Below are positions 33,577 to 46,176 of a stretch of 64,000 nt of DNA, one piece after another (position 1 is the first letter of the stretch; each line of letters begins with the position of its first letter). This stretch comes from Trematomus loennbergii (taxonomy: Eukaryota; Chordata; Actinopteri; Perciformes; Nototheniidae). The DNA is taken from NCBI GenBank assembly GCA_012861695.1, contig JAAOOA010000177.1, forward strand, positions 310,001 to 374,000. The letters run 5' to 3'. A program made the translations under genes and the position numbers. Under the pieces are notes generated by a model. It did not search any database. It saw nothing but the letters and a program-made list of their open reading frames with translations, and had not been told where the DNA came from.

Positions 33577-36435
33577 ACAGTTGTTATGCAGCGTAGTATG
33601 AGTGATGTTAAATTATGTATTGACATAGTTTGTTGTGAGTACAGCTTTGCCTGTTTCCTCTGCAGTCATCTCTCATATGTTTGTTTTTATGCTTTTGTTT
33701 GGGGTACACACACTTCATTTCCCTTACCAGTAGAGATAATTGTATAACATTGCTACAAGCTCTTTCTCACTGGTATGCCATGTCTCGTTTATTTCAAAAT
33801 TGAAAGTGTTTCCTTCAAACGTAGATCTACACAGAACAGGTTTCTAGTAAGTGTAATATTCATTACACTGTGGAACCATGGTGGTTATATATCTGGACTA
33901 CAGGGTGATATGGAGCACAGAAAGAGATCAAGCTGCAGAGTTTCCACCCACACTTGCTCAGCTCTGTTTATGAGAACAAGGGAGAAATGAATAGCTGTCA
34001 ACTTCATTCTTTGGAAACGTTTTTATCAACTGATTTCCAACGTACCACATCTTATAACACTGCTCTGACATACCTCCGGTCAATATGATAGATTTGTACA
34101 CATACTTGAGTCCAAGATGGTTCTGAAACATTTCAATATTTTACAGGAAGAGACAGGAGAGGTGAAATAAAATTAGAAGCAGTCTGATTTAGTTCCCAGT
34201 TCATCCTGGCTGGCCTATAATAATAGGTAATTATCCCTAGCTTATTTCCACATTTGCATTGTGCCTATATATTCTACTGGCAATTTGTTTTATAATGTAA
34301 TGATATCACCAGCTGGGAAACATCTTCCAAACTAAAATATGAATACATTTGTATTCATACGTTCTATTAGCATGTCGAGGTAACAGATGTTGTACAAAGC
34401 ATCAGTAATGTGTCAGCTGCCTGGCTCCAGCCCTCTGAGTCAGCCTGCCCTCTGGATGTAAATAGATATAGTGTGCTCTTTGTAACCTGGTGAAAAACAG
34501 CTGATCCAATCAGAGCAAGCTTTACAGTAGTGATGTCATCGCAGTGTACAGCTACACAGACTGTTAGTCGAGCGACACAAATATTAACCCTCTTAGCAAC
34601 CTCTGCGTCAGAGTCCACTGAAGATGTCTATAACCGGATGGATGAGTCCGTCACTGTTGTTAGGGTCAGATGACAGTTTAACATGATGTTACTCTCAAAA
34701 AGGAAAGGTAAACAACATGACTAATTAGTTGGATTGTCCGATGATGTCCGCATATTCAGTTGAATTCAGACTTTTACATTAGTCGATTCTTGAATTCACT
34801 GGATTCAAGTATGCTTTTTTTGAAAATGCCATACTACAATTTGGCACTGGTTGGAGTGTAAACATATTAAACTTACCTTTAAAACTCTTATCTATCAAAG
34901 TCTTAGAAATGACATCTGGTGTCAGCCTTAAACTCTATCTAACCAGGTTTTACTGTTCCAAAACATTCCCTTACAGATATGTACAGGACAAGGTTTGATG
35001 TTTGACACCAAGTAGACCTTAAGATGTGGAGAGGTGATATAAAGCAGCCCGACTGACACTCACAATGTGGATCTGACCTGGTTTTAGGAAATAACATAAC
35101 TGTTTTATTATTCTTTAGTTGGGGTTATATAGTATGTGTATAGCATTTTGCTCATTTAACAGTTCAATCTTTTGTAGTGACCCAAAAATAGCGAACAAAC
35201 CAACGTACAATAAATAAGTAAATGAATCCAAATGTAAACGATACGATGAGGAAAAATAAAGGAGTAGACATGGGTTGTGTTCTGTGTTAAGGAAAACTAC
35301 ACACACAAAATGCAGGGAATATACACAAGCACAAGCAAGCAAGAGATGGTCTTCACTGTCAAATATATCGCTTCCACAGTTTTCAAGTTTCTTCCTTGTT
35401 TTTCCTGAAGGTTCTGGGAAAAAGTTATTCTTTCCACTATAAATATTTTGTGTATTATGTCGTGCAAGTTGTTTTACAGTTGGGGTGTCCGGTTTGAGAT
35501 ATTTCCTTGTAATTGTCAGGAAAGAACACTTAATGATTAAGACAAACCAAGCTGAGAAAGATTTTAATAGTAGAGCTTCACAAACTAATACTGTATACTG
35601 TAGATACACTTTGATGAGAGCGGGGGTCAGGGGGTTCTTTTATGCGCCTCATGTCACATTCATTCACTAATAGAGCAGCGGGTCAAGCTTCATCTATAAT
35701 TACCAGCTTTCTACAAGAAAGAGAGGAGATGCAAAAGGGGATATGCAAATTGGACCCTCCACTCTGAAATGGATGAACTGAGAGGATTAGTGACAAGACG
35801 ATTAATCAGAACTGATTTGCATAGTTTGCAGTAAAGCGTTGGACTCACAAATTGGAGTAATAGCCATACGCCCAGTTTATATTTAGCACAATATGAAGTT
35901 GAAGGAAGACTAAAGTAGTGCCATTGGCCTAGTTCTAATCCGGTTTCCACACATGTTTCCATTACTGTTAGCATCAGTGAGTGACAAAATTACAATAACT
36001 TCACAGGCTTATGAAGTCATACTCAACGGTTGAAAGTAACTCAGTATATTAACTCAAGTATTGTAATTAAGTAGGGTGGTCTGGTCTTAAAAAGTACTGG
36101 CTCGATCCTCATGTAAATTGATGGGGGGGCAGGGGATGCAGCATTATCCAAGGAAGAGCCCATTAAATGTTGGAGCAGATCTGAATCACAGTGCACACAT
36201 TATTTTCACTGATAGAAAGGCCCAATTCCAGACCGCCCCCTACACCCTACACACTGATTCAAGGGTCATTAAGTGCTGTTCCAATCCAACAAGTGTGGAG
36301 CGAGGGGGAGTGTGTTATCACCACCACTTCCTGTCCGACTCAACGCTGTTTGTGTCTGTCATCAAACACGCTGTGTACAAACAGTTCCTGCAAACATAAC
36401 TAGTAAACTGCGTACAACTGTACATAAAATACCGT
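33577..36435. other. Non-coding stretch (probable dpp10 intron)
   Basis: No exon or transposon recognised. I looked for the expected next dpp10 exon (IFHYSYTASYVIYN-like) and did not see it. A frame of 164 codons at 35115-35609 (-) has no features I recognise. Confidence 0.45.
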
Positions 36436-37103
36436 CACACAAGATTCAAAGATTCAAAGGTTTATTGTCATGACATATAACTACGGTGTAGTTATGTAAT
36501 GTATTAAATACTTCCCAGGTACCTCAACAGTGCAATTTAAAAATAAAACAACAATAAAGGGTAAGGGTTAGCAGCCTGCATTACCTGTTTCTACCAGAGA
36601 GAAGGGAGTTCCAAAGCTTGCCGCTGTATGTACACCCCCCACCTGAAAGAAGGGAGCCTCATTCAGCTGTGAGTGTGACTACAGACGGAGTTCACTCCAT
36701 CAGGGAGGGGAGTGGGGAGGGTCCAGTTTGGCACTGGGCCTAACAGCGTTGGTGGACATCTGCGCAAACTCTTTTCTCTTTTATTTTTATTTGGCATGCT
36801 TGTATTTTTATTTCCAGGCAAATGAATAGGGTTGCGAAGACTTAACTGATATGTCATGTGCCGAACGCCCAACACTTAAGTTGGACTTGAACTAAAAGAC
36901 ATACAAAGCTCTGTCTTTTATCACTTTCACCGCACAGTGAAATCACTGTTCCTGCATGGTTTAATATAAATATCCTTGTTGTCCACCTGGCTTCACAGTG
37001 TGAGACAAAGCAACAACCTTGAGCTTGACACCTGGGTGATGAAGAGTAATAACAGCCGTTATTCTGGGAAATAAATGACTTTCGAATAGGTTCATCTCCG
37101 GTG
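36436..37103 (-). repeat. ~600-bp repeat Q, copy 2, inverted, with L2-like tail
   Basis: On the minus strand this reads GATGAACCTATTCGAAAGTC at its start (near 37099) and finishes with a tail that on the + strand is CAAGATTCAAAGATTCAAAG, followed by GTTTATTGTCATGAC. That TTGAATCTTTGAATCTTG tail is shared with the L2-type copies at 44300-44540 and 55195-57840. The 29585 copy lacks this last ~60 bp. Confidence 0.85.
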
Positions 37104-38093
37104 CACTGAATAAAGAAACCGTCATCATCACATTATGCCCTATTTCAGCGCCTTGCTAGAGATGTGACAGTGTGTGAGTTTAATGTGAGAATATGTTTTT
37201 CACTTTAAAAAAATAAATAGTTTGTTTTGCTTCAGATATTACAGAACGGGTTGTTTATGACAAGTTATGAAGAAATAACATTGCACAATGTTCCAGATTT
37301 GTCACCACAAAATTGTTGGTTGTCAGCAGAAATAATAAGCCTTGTGCTTCAACTGCCATCTAATCAAAGGTAAATAAAAACACTGTTCTGCTTCGGGGCA
37401 GTTGTTGTCTAAAAGAAAACATAAATATAGGAAAAGAAGAAAAACGTGAGCCTTCATCAGTTGATTGTGTTTACAGAATTTAAAAGGAAAGCAGCTCAGA
37501 TTATGGAGAGATAATAATAAGTCAGCGCGCTACAACAACTAATCCTGCAGATCTTATATTTGGTATATCCACAATTGTTGAGCCATAAAATCTTAGCAAG
37601 GACACCATTGTGTTTTTTTGTCATGATCTCTTCCTCATCATTTATCAATATGATGTTTACTTGCATGTGAAACGCATTATAATTCCAACAAACCGTTACC
37701 ACTTTGAATTATATATGCATGGTTCTAATTTGCTGAAGTCTGTTTAACATCACTGATGTATTGCAGCTGATAGAATCATGATTGGTCTTTTGTTTTTTAT
37801 TCCGGATAATTAATCACAAAAATGAATTTCACTTCGATTTGTTTTCATTTTCTTATTTTCATTTTCCACGTGAGCTTCATTATGAAACAGTGTCACACAT
37901 CACTCCAGTTCTTGACTATATCATTTAAATATGCTGCATCAGGTTTAAAGTGTAAGAGCTGTACACATAGTTGTCACGTCAGAAATCAACAGGAGGCATG
38001 GAGAGTGAATCAAGGGCTCAAAAACAAATAACTTCATTTTCTGCCATCTAATACTCAAAGCAACATCATGCTACATCATGTAAACATGTATCT
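37104..38093. other. Non-coding stretch
   Basis: No gene or repeat recognised; AT-rich. Confidence 0.4.
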
Positions 38094-38470
38094 ATGGTAA
38101 CACTTTATATTAAGGTACACAAATTAACCATCAACTAGTTGTTAATTAACATGCATATTAGCAGTATATTGGCTCTTTATTAGTCATTATAAAACACTTA
38201 TTAATGCCTTATTCTGCATGACCATATTCTACAAGTAATAAGCCATTAGTTGAGAGTTTTTCCTCAATAACCCTCTAATTAGTGCTTATGTATTGCAAGT
38301 AAGGAAGTTGTTGTACATGAGTTTTGGTCTCAATATGCTCTGCTCAATATGGGCCTAATAAGGCAGTAGTACCACAAGAATAGTAATTCTCCCATAATAA
38401 CACTTAACATCTATTCTTAGGTAACAAGACATGGAACTATAAGTGTTAATTGTGTCTAAATAACTCAAAA
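38094..38470 (+). repeat. GGTAACACTTTA-type dispersed fish repeat
   Basis: Starts GGTAACACTTTATATTAAGG and runs through CTTATTAATGCCTTATTCTG and CATGACCATATTCTACAAG, a repeat found widely in fish genomes. The part at 38407-38466 (TCTATTCTTAGGTAACAAGA and on) recurs inverted at about 41043-41099, beyond the hAT insertion. The two arms may belong to one split element. Confidence 0.6.
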
Positions 38471-38630
38471 TTAGGTATTTCTATCTAAGAATATGTTCCC
38501 TATTTTAAAGTGAAGTCTTGTTCATAACCAATAAGCTAGTTTGACTCTAATTAGGTATTTCTATCTAGGAACATGTTCCCTATTTTAAAGTGAAGTCTTG
38601 TTCTTAACCAATAAGCTAGTAGTTTGACCC
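38471..38630 (+). repeat. ~79-bp tandem duplication
   Basis: ATTAGGTATTTCTATCTA and the following CCCTATTTTAAAGTGAAGTC and AACCAATAAGCTAGT occur twice in tandem with a handful of differences. Confidence 0.9.
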
Positions 38631-38845
38631 TAATTGAAGTTGCCTCCTCTTCACACTTTATAAATACATTATAGCACACAACTACTGAAATTAACCTCAA
38701 CAGCACATGAACAAAGTAGGCACACGTTGAAATATCTGTTTTATTAATGAACCACTAAAGAGAGGTTCAGACACATCCCAAAACATGTCAAGTTCTTCCA
38801 AGGCTGAGAACACATAGTCCCAGACAGGCATGGTTCCATGTACAT

Positions 38846-40818
38846 CAGGGGTAGGCAAGTAAGTTTGGCCGTGGGCCAATTTTTTGCTGAGCCACAAGAT
38901 GGCGGGCCAGAACATAATCAAAGCCTAATTCAAGGAATTGATTTTGGTAAGAGGGCGCAGCCCCCTGTTCCCCGGTTCAGAAAAAACTCTGATATCGCTG
39001 ATAACCCTCCCCATCAACACTCTGATGCGCAGTCAGATCCGCTGATTGGTTCACTGATGATATAGGCGCCCAATCCAGAGCCTCTGGATAGACCCGCCCA
39101 AAGGGAGGCTCGTCGTCTCTAGCCCCATTTCAGTCCCATGTTAAAAGTCAGGGCTATTATCTGTATTTTAACAGACTTATCTTTTAAATTGAGGTGTATT
39201 TATTGTTCTCTTCAAAGTTTATTTTTTTCTGAAATTTTAGGGAGGATGGTCCTCCCTTTCTTCAATGGACGAGCCTCCACTGAGTGAGTTATTAACTAGG
39301 TAGCAGTGTTATTTAACATACTTTTATTCTGATAAGTATTGTCAAGTTCTCTGGGTTTTTGGCATTTATTTGAGTGTTTGCCCACATTTGAGAGGCTTGA
39401 GGGGCAACAGAGGACGCATGGACAACTGGAATCCTTTTTCCTTTTCTTTATTTCAACTTTTCAAGGACACATTAGGATTCTTTCAGGTTGAAAACCTTTA
39501 AAAAAATACAAAAAAATAAATTACAGCATGTTTTGCTTTGCAATTTATTTAATATATTATAACCTAAATTAATCAGTAACCAAGTATTTTACTCAAACTC
39601 AATGTATTTAATAGTTAAAGGGGACCTATCATGCAAAATGCACTTTTGTACGTCTTTTATACATGAATATGTGTCCCCGGTGTTCCAGGGAACTCACCAA
39701 GTGTCAGAAAACACAACCCTCTCTATTTTCCTCCATACCCAAATCTCTAAAAAAGGGGCTGCAACGGATCTGATAAAAACTGATCCAGATTTGAACACTG
39801 TCCTGACGTCAGGACGGTGGCGCTACGGCTATTGGGCCAACTCTCCACCTATCAGGGGAATGTGGGGTTGGGCCACGGCCGGCCATTGCCGCTCGAAAGC
39901 GCTGGAGACGCTGTAGTACATATGCCAGGCCTGTAAGTGGCGCTGTAGTCTGCCACAAAAGCAGCGAAGAAGACTTCCCGCGCATGGTTGCCATGGTTAC
40001 CCTTCTGTTTATTCTCCGCTGTGGCTTTTGTTCTCCCTCCCCGAGGCAAGCACTGTAATTCTCTCCGGTTAGTCCACCAGCAGATGACAAACACCCACCT
40101 CTCCGCCTCTTCCAAGGAACGAGGGGACCGTGCGGCAGAGTTTCAGTTAGGTTTTCTTTCGCCGGTCAAGATGTCCGTTAAAGTTTAAATCTTCCGGACA
40201 AAATTAGAAAAGTGCCGGTCAAAGGTCTTCTTTGTTATTTATTGAGCTTTAAAACAAATGAATAACGACTCTATATAATAATATAAGAATAAAACACGGA
40301 GGACGGAGATCTCTTTTTCTCCCCCTCTTCTGACTTGATCAGAGCACGCTCCCCTCTCCTGCAGGGGGGTGTGGTCAGCTGCAGCTCACAGAATCAGCCC
40401 CCTGCAAAAACAGGGCTGGAGAACAGCAAATAGAGTGAAATGAGGCATGGCTAAAATGCATGATCTGTTTGGTATTTTGAAAACAGAAACGTATAAATAT
40501 ACCTTATATAGGTATGGCCCTACAATATATCATTTAAATATAGCATGATAGGTGTCCTTTAAATAAGTACTTTAATTGACGTCAGTGCACCCCGCTGCCT
40601 GATTGTGCCTGTGCTGTATGTCATTCATTCTCAACATAGATAAAAGTACAATAAGCATTCTTCAGGTGTAGGTAGATTCTCTATTCGGACATTATAGCCT
40701 ATATGTGCGACTGTCGGTCCGATGTTGTAAAAAAAAAAAAAATTTCTCAAAATTACGGGCCAAATATTATTGCTGGCGGGCCAACAATGGCCCGCGGGCC
40801 GCCTGTTGCCGACCCATG
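38846..40818. mobile_element. hAT element, perfect 8-bp TSD ATGTACAT, hosting a TTAA element
   Basis: Left end CAGGGGTAGGCAAG, right end GGCCGCCTGTTGCCGACCCATG; ATGTACAT at 38838-38845 and 40819-40826. Subterminal GGGCCA/TGGCCCGCGGGCC blocks are typical of fish hATs. Without the nested TTAA element (39619-40558 plus one TTAA) it would be about 1.03 kb. No transposase frame. Confidence 0.92.
39619..40558 (+). mobile_element. TTAA-flanked TIR element (family T), copy B
   Basis: Begins AGGGGACCTATCATGC after TTAA (39615-39618) and ends GCATGATAGGTGTCC before TTAA (40559-40562). It is longer than copy A by about 450 bp in the middle. On the minus strand it holds a ~65-codon frame (LPRGGRTKATAENKQKGNHG and on) also present in copy C. 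It sits inside the hAT at 38846-40818, so it is the younger insertion. Confidence 0.88.
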
Positions 40819-41042
40819 ATGTACATGGTCCCAAACTGGAACTTTGAACAGGTGTTTTCATCTGTTCTGCCTGAAGATTCACAAGTTTCTTATGGTTAGA
40901 CACATCCAACTGCCCGGTTATTACGCCATATTATTCGTTTTATGAAGAAGATGTCTGGTCGCCAGGGCGACCGGTGTGTGTGTGTGTGTTGTCTTGCTGG
41001 TCTACCAGCATTGTCTTGCTGGTGATACAGCTTCACCAGCAA

Positions 41043-41099
41043 TAGAGTTATTTAGACACAATTAACACTTATAGTTTTATGTCTTGTTACATAAGAATA
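41043..41099 (-). repeat. Inverted partner of 38407-38466
   Basis: On the minus strand it reads TCTATTCTTATGTAACAAGA and continues AACTATAAGTGTTAATTGTG, matching the left copy with few changes. Confidence 0.8.
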
Positions 41100-41719
41100 G
41101 ATTCATATTCAGCAGTGGGCAGCTGTTTTTAGTGAATTACTCTAGCTGTTAAAGGCTGTAGAGCCCCTGCTCATCACGAACAGCAGGCTCACAGTTAGAG
41201 AGAAGCTGGTGAGCACGGGGAGTGTTTAACAGAAAAGAGCCAGATATGTCCCTCAGGAGTTAGTACAAAAGAGAGCTAAAAGAGAGTGAATAATGGACTT
41301 ACTTTCATTCGGTGGACACACACACACTGACACACAACTTAATGAAAAATAATGTTGCTCTGTAACTGCTGGATGTGTACATAATAGGGATGTGCATCTC
41401 CATCACTGAGGCCGATGCGATGCGCATCTCGATACGTTGCCAACGATACGATACATATAACTACTCTGTAGCTATGTTCGTACAACACACTCTCACTCCC
41501 TAAGCGTCCAGGAGCGACGCTTGGTCAGGGTCCCGAGGCGTGCAGTTAGAACGCTCCTAGGCTCCTTCAGCTTCATAAACGGACGCAAAGAGCTTTCAAC
41601 TGATTGCAATGTATTCCCATCGGCGGCGGTATTTGACGCTCATGGAAGCACGGCATTCGTTTGTGTCGGAGGCTGTTAAAGGCAATGTGAGCGTCCATTC
41701 CCATTGGATAACGGAGAAT
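41100..41719. other. Non-coding stretch
   Basis: No gene recognised. At 41395-41450 there is GATGTGCATCTCCATCACTG with GATACGATAC strings, which may be part of another repeat. Confidence 0.4.
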
Positions 41720-42330
41720 TGTACACCTGGAAGTAAGTATTCCCCTTACTGTCGATTGATTTGACAGTGATATCTGCACTACTCATCAACTCAAAAACAC
41801 CAGATTATCCTTGTTAATGAAACGACATTAATAGGTTTTAGTGTACAATGCTTTTGTCACGTTTTCCCCTTCAATTCTGAGAAACAAGTCGTTTTCTATG
41901 AGTTTTGGATGGCCGAAGACATTACATTACCCACAATCCTCTGTAGCAACCATAGACTGTATACAACAATTAAATAATACTTTATTCCGAGTGTGCTTGC
42001 TTTTCTTTTTGAAAGTCATCACATAAGGGCATTGTAATACACGTTTCGGCTGCATTAAATATGACATATCTGCCGTAGTTAACTCTATGTATAGAGCCCT
42101 GATGACAAGACTTCTAGACAAACAGGAACTGCCGCCAAAACTGAAAACTTGACGTGGATCTTAAATATATAAGCAATTAAACAACATCTTACATTTCTTT
42201 TCACACAATACGTCTCCTTGCAGTATCAACACTAATTCGGCTGACTTTTATATTTGATCCAATTGGTAGATAGGCTGTATTTACGCTATAACGGTGCACA
42301 GCTGATAGAAAGGGACACCTACTGGTTGAA
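41720..42330 (+). repeat. Dispersed repeat family R1, copy 3
   Basis: Same orientation as 14340-15010 and well conserved from GTACAATGCTTTTGT through CCAATTGGTAGATAGG to CACAGCTGATAGAAA. Confidence 0.75.
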
Positions 42331-42924
42331 ACATACAACTGCAACGAAAGTAACAAACACAATGCAATATCATTTTCAATGTCAAAGAACACAAATTGGG
42401 TTCACAGGTGTTGTTTTGTGTGGTAGAGGGTCGCTGTCATTGATGCGTTTTGCACCCTGGGCCGTTGTTTTGATATTCCGCTGAAGTATACGCTGTGACG
42501 TAATAACTCTTTTTTTTTTTTTTTTTCGAGGGAATTGGTGGGGGTCAGAGGGCCTAGGTATAAAGCTCACGGCTTGCCACTGGTACATGCATTCTTTTTC
42601 CCTTCAGAAACAACCTTGGGGAAGGTCTATGCACTCCTTTTAATTATAACATGCTTTTTTTCTATGTAGATGAATGCTTTTAAAATATTTTCCTTTTTTA
42701 CAGAGCTGAAACAGGGCTTTAATGTGGGTTTGTAGTAATCCCATGCTTTGATCTATGAAATCTACCATGAAGTCTGTTCTTGGAGTTAATCGTAACCTGT
42801 AATGAATGATAACAGGAACAACAAAGGGACCTGGCTCTGCTTTTGATGAGCAGTCTCCTGCTAATCACACACTTTGATCTGACGCATGCTATCAAAGTAT
42901 AACGTTTCAGAATGTAAACTAGCT
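42331..42924. other. Non-coding stretch
   Basis: No gene recognised. A run of T lies at about 42509-42526. Confidence 0.4.
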
Positions 42925-42932
42925 GGTCCTAT

Positions 42933-44229
42933 CAGGGTCGGCGTCATGGGGGGTCATTCGCGGGCCATGCCCCCCCAAATGAGTCACTGTGCCCCCCAAT
43001 GCAGGGCGGGCAAGCCTTGCCACTTTGCCGTTTTTTTATTCTTGTAATCATATAAGTGAAAACTAAAAGTTTTTTGTGTGAAATAAATCAGAAATAAAGA
43101 ATGCAAATATAAAATACAGCCTGAGGTGTGCTCACTGCTGCTCTCTGATTGGTGTGTTGCTTGACCAATGACCCCCACCTTTGTTTTGTTATCATTACGT
43201 GGCTGTGTGTTTAGATGAAAGCCCAGTGGCGATCTGTCCATCTGTTATACTGATTATACAGTAAAGCCATGAAAAATAATATGATATACAGTACAGTACA
43301 AGTACTTCTGGGTCTCTGTGTTTCATTCAAGCTCGGCTTTATGTGTGTGTGGCACGAGCGCATTTTGTGAGTGCGCGAGCGGTAACGTGGAATGTTGTTG
43401 TTAGCATCTGTTTACAGATATAAAGAGCTGTTTCTACACCAAGGTGGAGGAGAGTCCTCTCCTGTCAGACTGAGAGGATCTTATAACGTCAGCTCAGTGA
43501 GCTAAAGGACTCTCTCAGTGTTTAGATAGTTCACTTTAGTGTAAGTCATCTCAGTGGGTCTCAGACGGTTTGGTCACCATTAATGTAAACAAGTTTTTGC
43601 GAGGAACACGTTTATATGATCATTATAGTTATTAAAAAAGAAGAGAATAAATGAAAAACAGGTATGAAATACTATAGGACAGTAACACAAGAATACAGTT
43701 TAAAAGGGGAGTGATTTGTAAATATCCATAAAGAAAAAGTACATCTGTTTACAGTTCTGTTTCATATGGATGCTGAGAGATGTAGGCTATCCATAGATCT
43801 CTTAATGTTGCTCTCAAAGTGCACCAGATTGATGCATTTAACTTCAATATTTAAAAAAAAATCTTCCCGGGGGAGCTTGCCCCCAGACCCTCCTAGAGGA
43901 GGTTAGGTCCACCCCCCACCTAAAACATGTTCACATGGATAGGATACTAAATACATTTGCACACTTTTTATATGGTGGCCTATGTCCATATGTTTCTGTT
44001 TTGGTGGTCGTGCCACAACCGTGCATGTCTGCACAAGTCATAGGTGCGCTATAAAATAGCACTACACCCTGCAGTGTGTGTGAAAGACAATAGACTTTAC
44101 AGCATGTTTTTTTAAATTGAAGTTGCGTTGGTGTTTGTGTGTTGGTTGTTGACGGCAGTGTGTGCCCCCCCCCCCCCCCCCGTGGTAAATGATTGCCCCC
44201 CCATTCGATTTGTTCTAGAGCCGACCCTG
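42933..44229. mobile_element. hAT element, perfect 8-bp TSD GGTCCTAT
   Basis: Ends CAGGGTCGGCGTCATGGG and CTAGAGCCGACCCTG; GGTCCTAT at 42925-42932 and 44230-44237. The interior from about 43290 to 43925 is closely similar to 5060-5610 inside the hAT at 4941-5920, although the ends are unlike. A poly-C run (about 44166-44180) lies near the right end. No transposase frame. Confidence 0.92.
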
Positions 44230-44301
44230 GGTCCTATGGATCTGCTGACATCTCATTTAATTATTCATCAGTTAAAAAAAATACATGTACAAACATGAGA
44301 C

Positions 44302-44540
44302 AGCAGTACCGCAGCATCAGGACCAAACCACCAGACTCAGGGACAGTTTCATCCCACAGGCCATAAGACTATTTAACACCTGAGCTTGCAATATTTTGAT
44401 TGTTGTTTTTTATATTTATTATGTATATCTTCTAAACTGCACTGTTAAGGAACCTGCGATCTAAGTTTTTCATACATTACAGACTGTATTTTTGTATATG
44501 TTATGACAATAAAACCTTTGAATCTTTGAATCTTGAATGA
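44302..44540 (+). mobile_element. 5'-truncated L2/CR1-type LINE copy
   Basis: Starts inside the end of the RT ORF (CAGTACCGCAGCATCAGGAC, then CAGGGACAGTTTCATCCCAC and CATAAGACTATTTAACACC before the stop), with a 1-bp deletion that breaks the frame. It continues through the 3' UTR to the tail AAACCTTTGAATCTTTGAAT. It matches the end of the larger LINE at 55195-57840. Confidence 0.88.
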
Positions 44541-46172
44541 ACATGAAATGGGACACCCCACTGAGCTTTAGGAAGCTTGAGAACAGGGGTCGAGACAATA
44601 AACACATAAAACATTTACATTCAGTGTATTCAACCATATTTGCTACAAGTATAAAGGATTGAAAGCGCTTAACTGGCAGAAAATGCCTCAATTTAAAAAT
44701 AGCCCACCATATCTGTATAGTGTGAGCGAAGAGTCTCCTGTTACAAGGAGATGGAGGAAGCTCCTTTAGCGTCACCTATCTGTGGGATTACAGTTATCTG
44801 ATTACATCTGTATCTGGGAGTGATTAAGCTTGATCAAAGCTCATAATCTCTGGGATTCCTGTTTGCCACTGCTGAAAACAGGCTGGTGTTTTTCAGCCTT
44901 GTAGACATCTTGTAATGCTCTTGTCAGAGTAAATCCTTGTGACTTTTCAGTCTTGACATGTCATCTCACAGCATCTGTGTGGAACACTGATTTCAATCAT
45001 ATGCCTCTGCTTTCCTCTCAGGTGGGCACATTGTGACATGTTCTCTAGCATATAATACACATGTTCTGAACATTACCCACTGAAGCTTGGAAACATTTCA
45101 AGAATAAGAGAGATTTTTAGCTTTGAGCTATAGAGAACATAAGTGTGTGGGCTTGACTGATTCCTCGCTGATTCAGAGTGACAGCCTCTATTGTTTGTCA
45201 GAGTGTAAATGGATTGTACGCTTGCATTTGTTCTGTATGTTACTGCTACACTGGTTTTTACTTGTTTCTGGCTGTCAGTGCAAAACATAAAAAGCCATTA
45301 TCTTACAACTTTGTCTGTCAAGCATTCTGAATAATGCCGATGGAGTTTTTTTAAAGGAATCTATTCCATATTCATGTGTGATGAGTTCATATTCCAGTGT
45401 CCCACATTCAGCCTAAACTGCTGATAAGAGAACAAATGAGCTAAGTGCTGAATGCGAGTGGGGAGTCACAGAAGTAATGCCGAAAACAAAGAGGAGGCAG
45501 AGACCGTCTCAGCTGTCAGTCCAGCCCGCCTGCTATGTTAGAAAAATATCCAATTATTCAACTGATGTCTCATTTTATCGTGGAAAAACACCACCTGCGT
45601 CTCTGTATTCTGTGTGCCTCCAAGTACAGTCAGTCTGCAGTGAATAGTGATACCCACTTTTATATTTCAACTTTTATATGGTCACAAGTACAACCTTTGA
45701 GAATTCCCTTACACTGTCTCTACAATCCCTGGATGCTGTTTAATTTAACAAATACATGCAGGATATAATAAGACATAAACATAGAGGAGCAGCAGATGGA
45801 CATACAACGTTCATTGAGCTGTATGCCGGGGCGATCTGACATACAGTAATATGATAGAATGTATCCGTAAGAGAATATCTATGCAGAGGTGTACATCCCT
45901 TTTATATCTCTTGAACCCTAACCCTGCCTTGCAGGAACCCCCAGGTCAGGAGAGTGAAGTCAATGCTAACCAGTTGTGTTTGAATGTTTGGTCAGTTACC
46001 CTTCCTCTGTGGTGACACTCCCAAGACTCTCTTAAAGTGTCTGCACTGTTGGTTTTCTCTCTTTGTTTGACTCAGATGTTGTAGTTTCATGTCATTCAAT
46101 AATATATCTTTGGATTGTTTTACACGACATTGAATAGGTGGCGATGTTGTTCGAATGTTTCCAAACACACAC
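44541..46172. other. Non-coding stretch
   Basis: No gene or repeat recognised. Confidence 0.4.
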
Positions 46173-46176
46173 TTAA

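Noticed and set aside
35115..35609. 164-codon minus-strand frame
   Set aside because: Low-complexity hydrophobic and aromatic content typical of AT-rich DNA, with no motif I recognise.
38697..38921. Minus-strand frame with VWDYVFSALEELDMFWDVSEPLF as a transposase fragment continuing across the hAT
   Set aside because: Removing the hAT does not give a frame that continues in a recognisable way on the other side.
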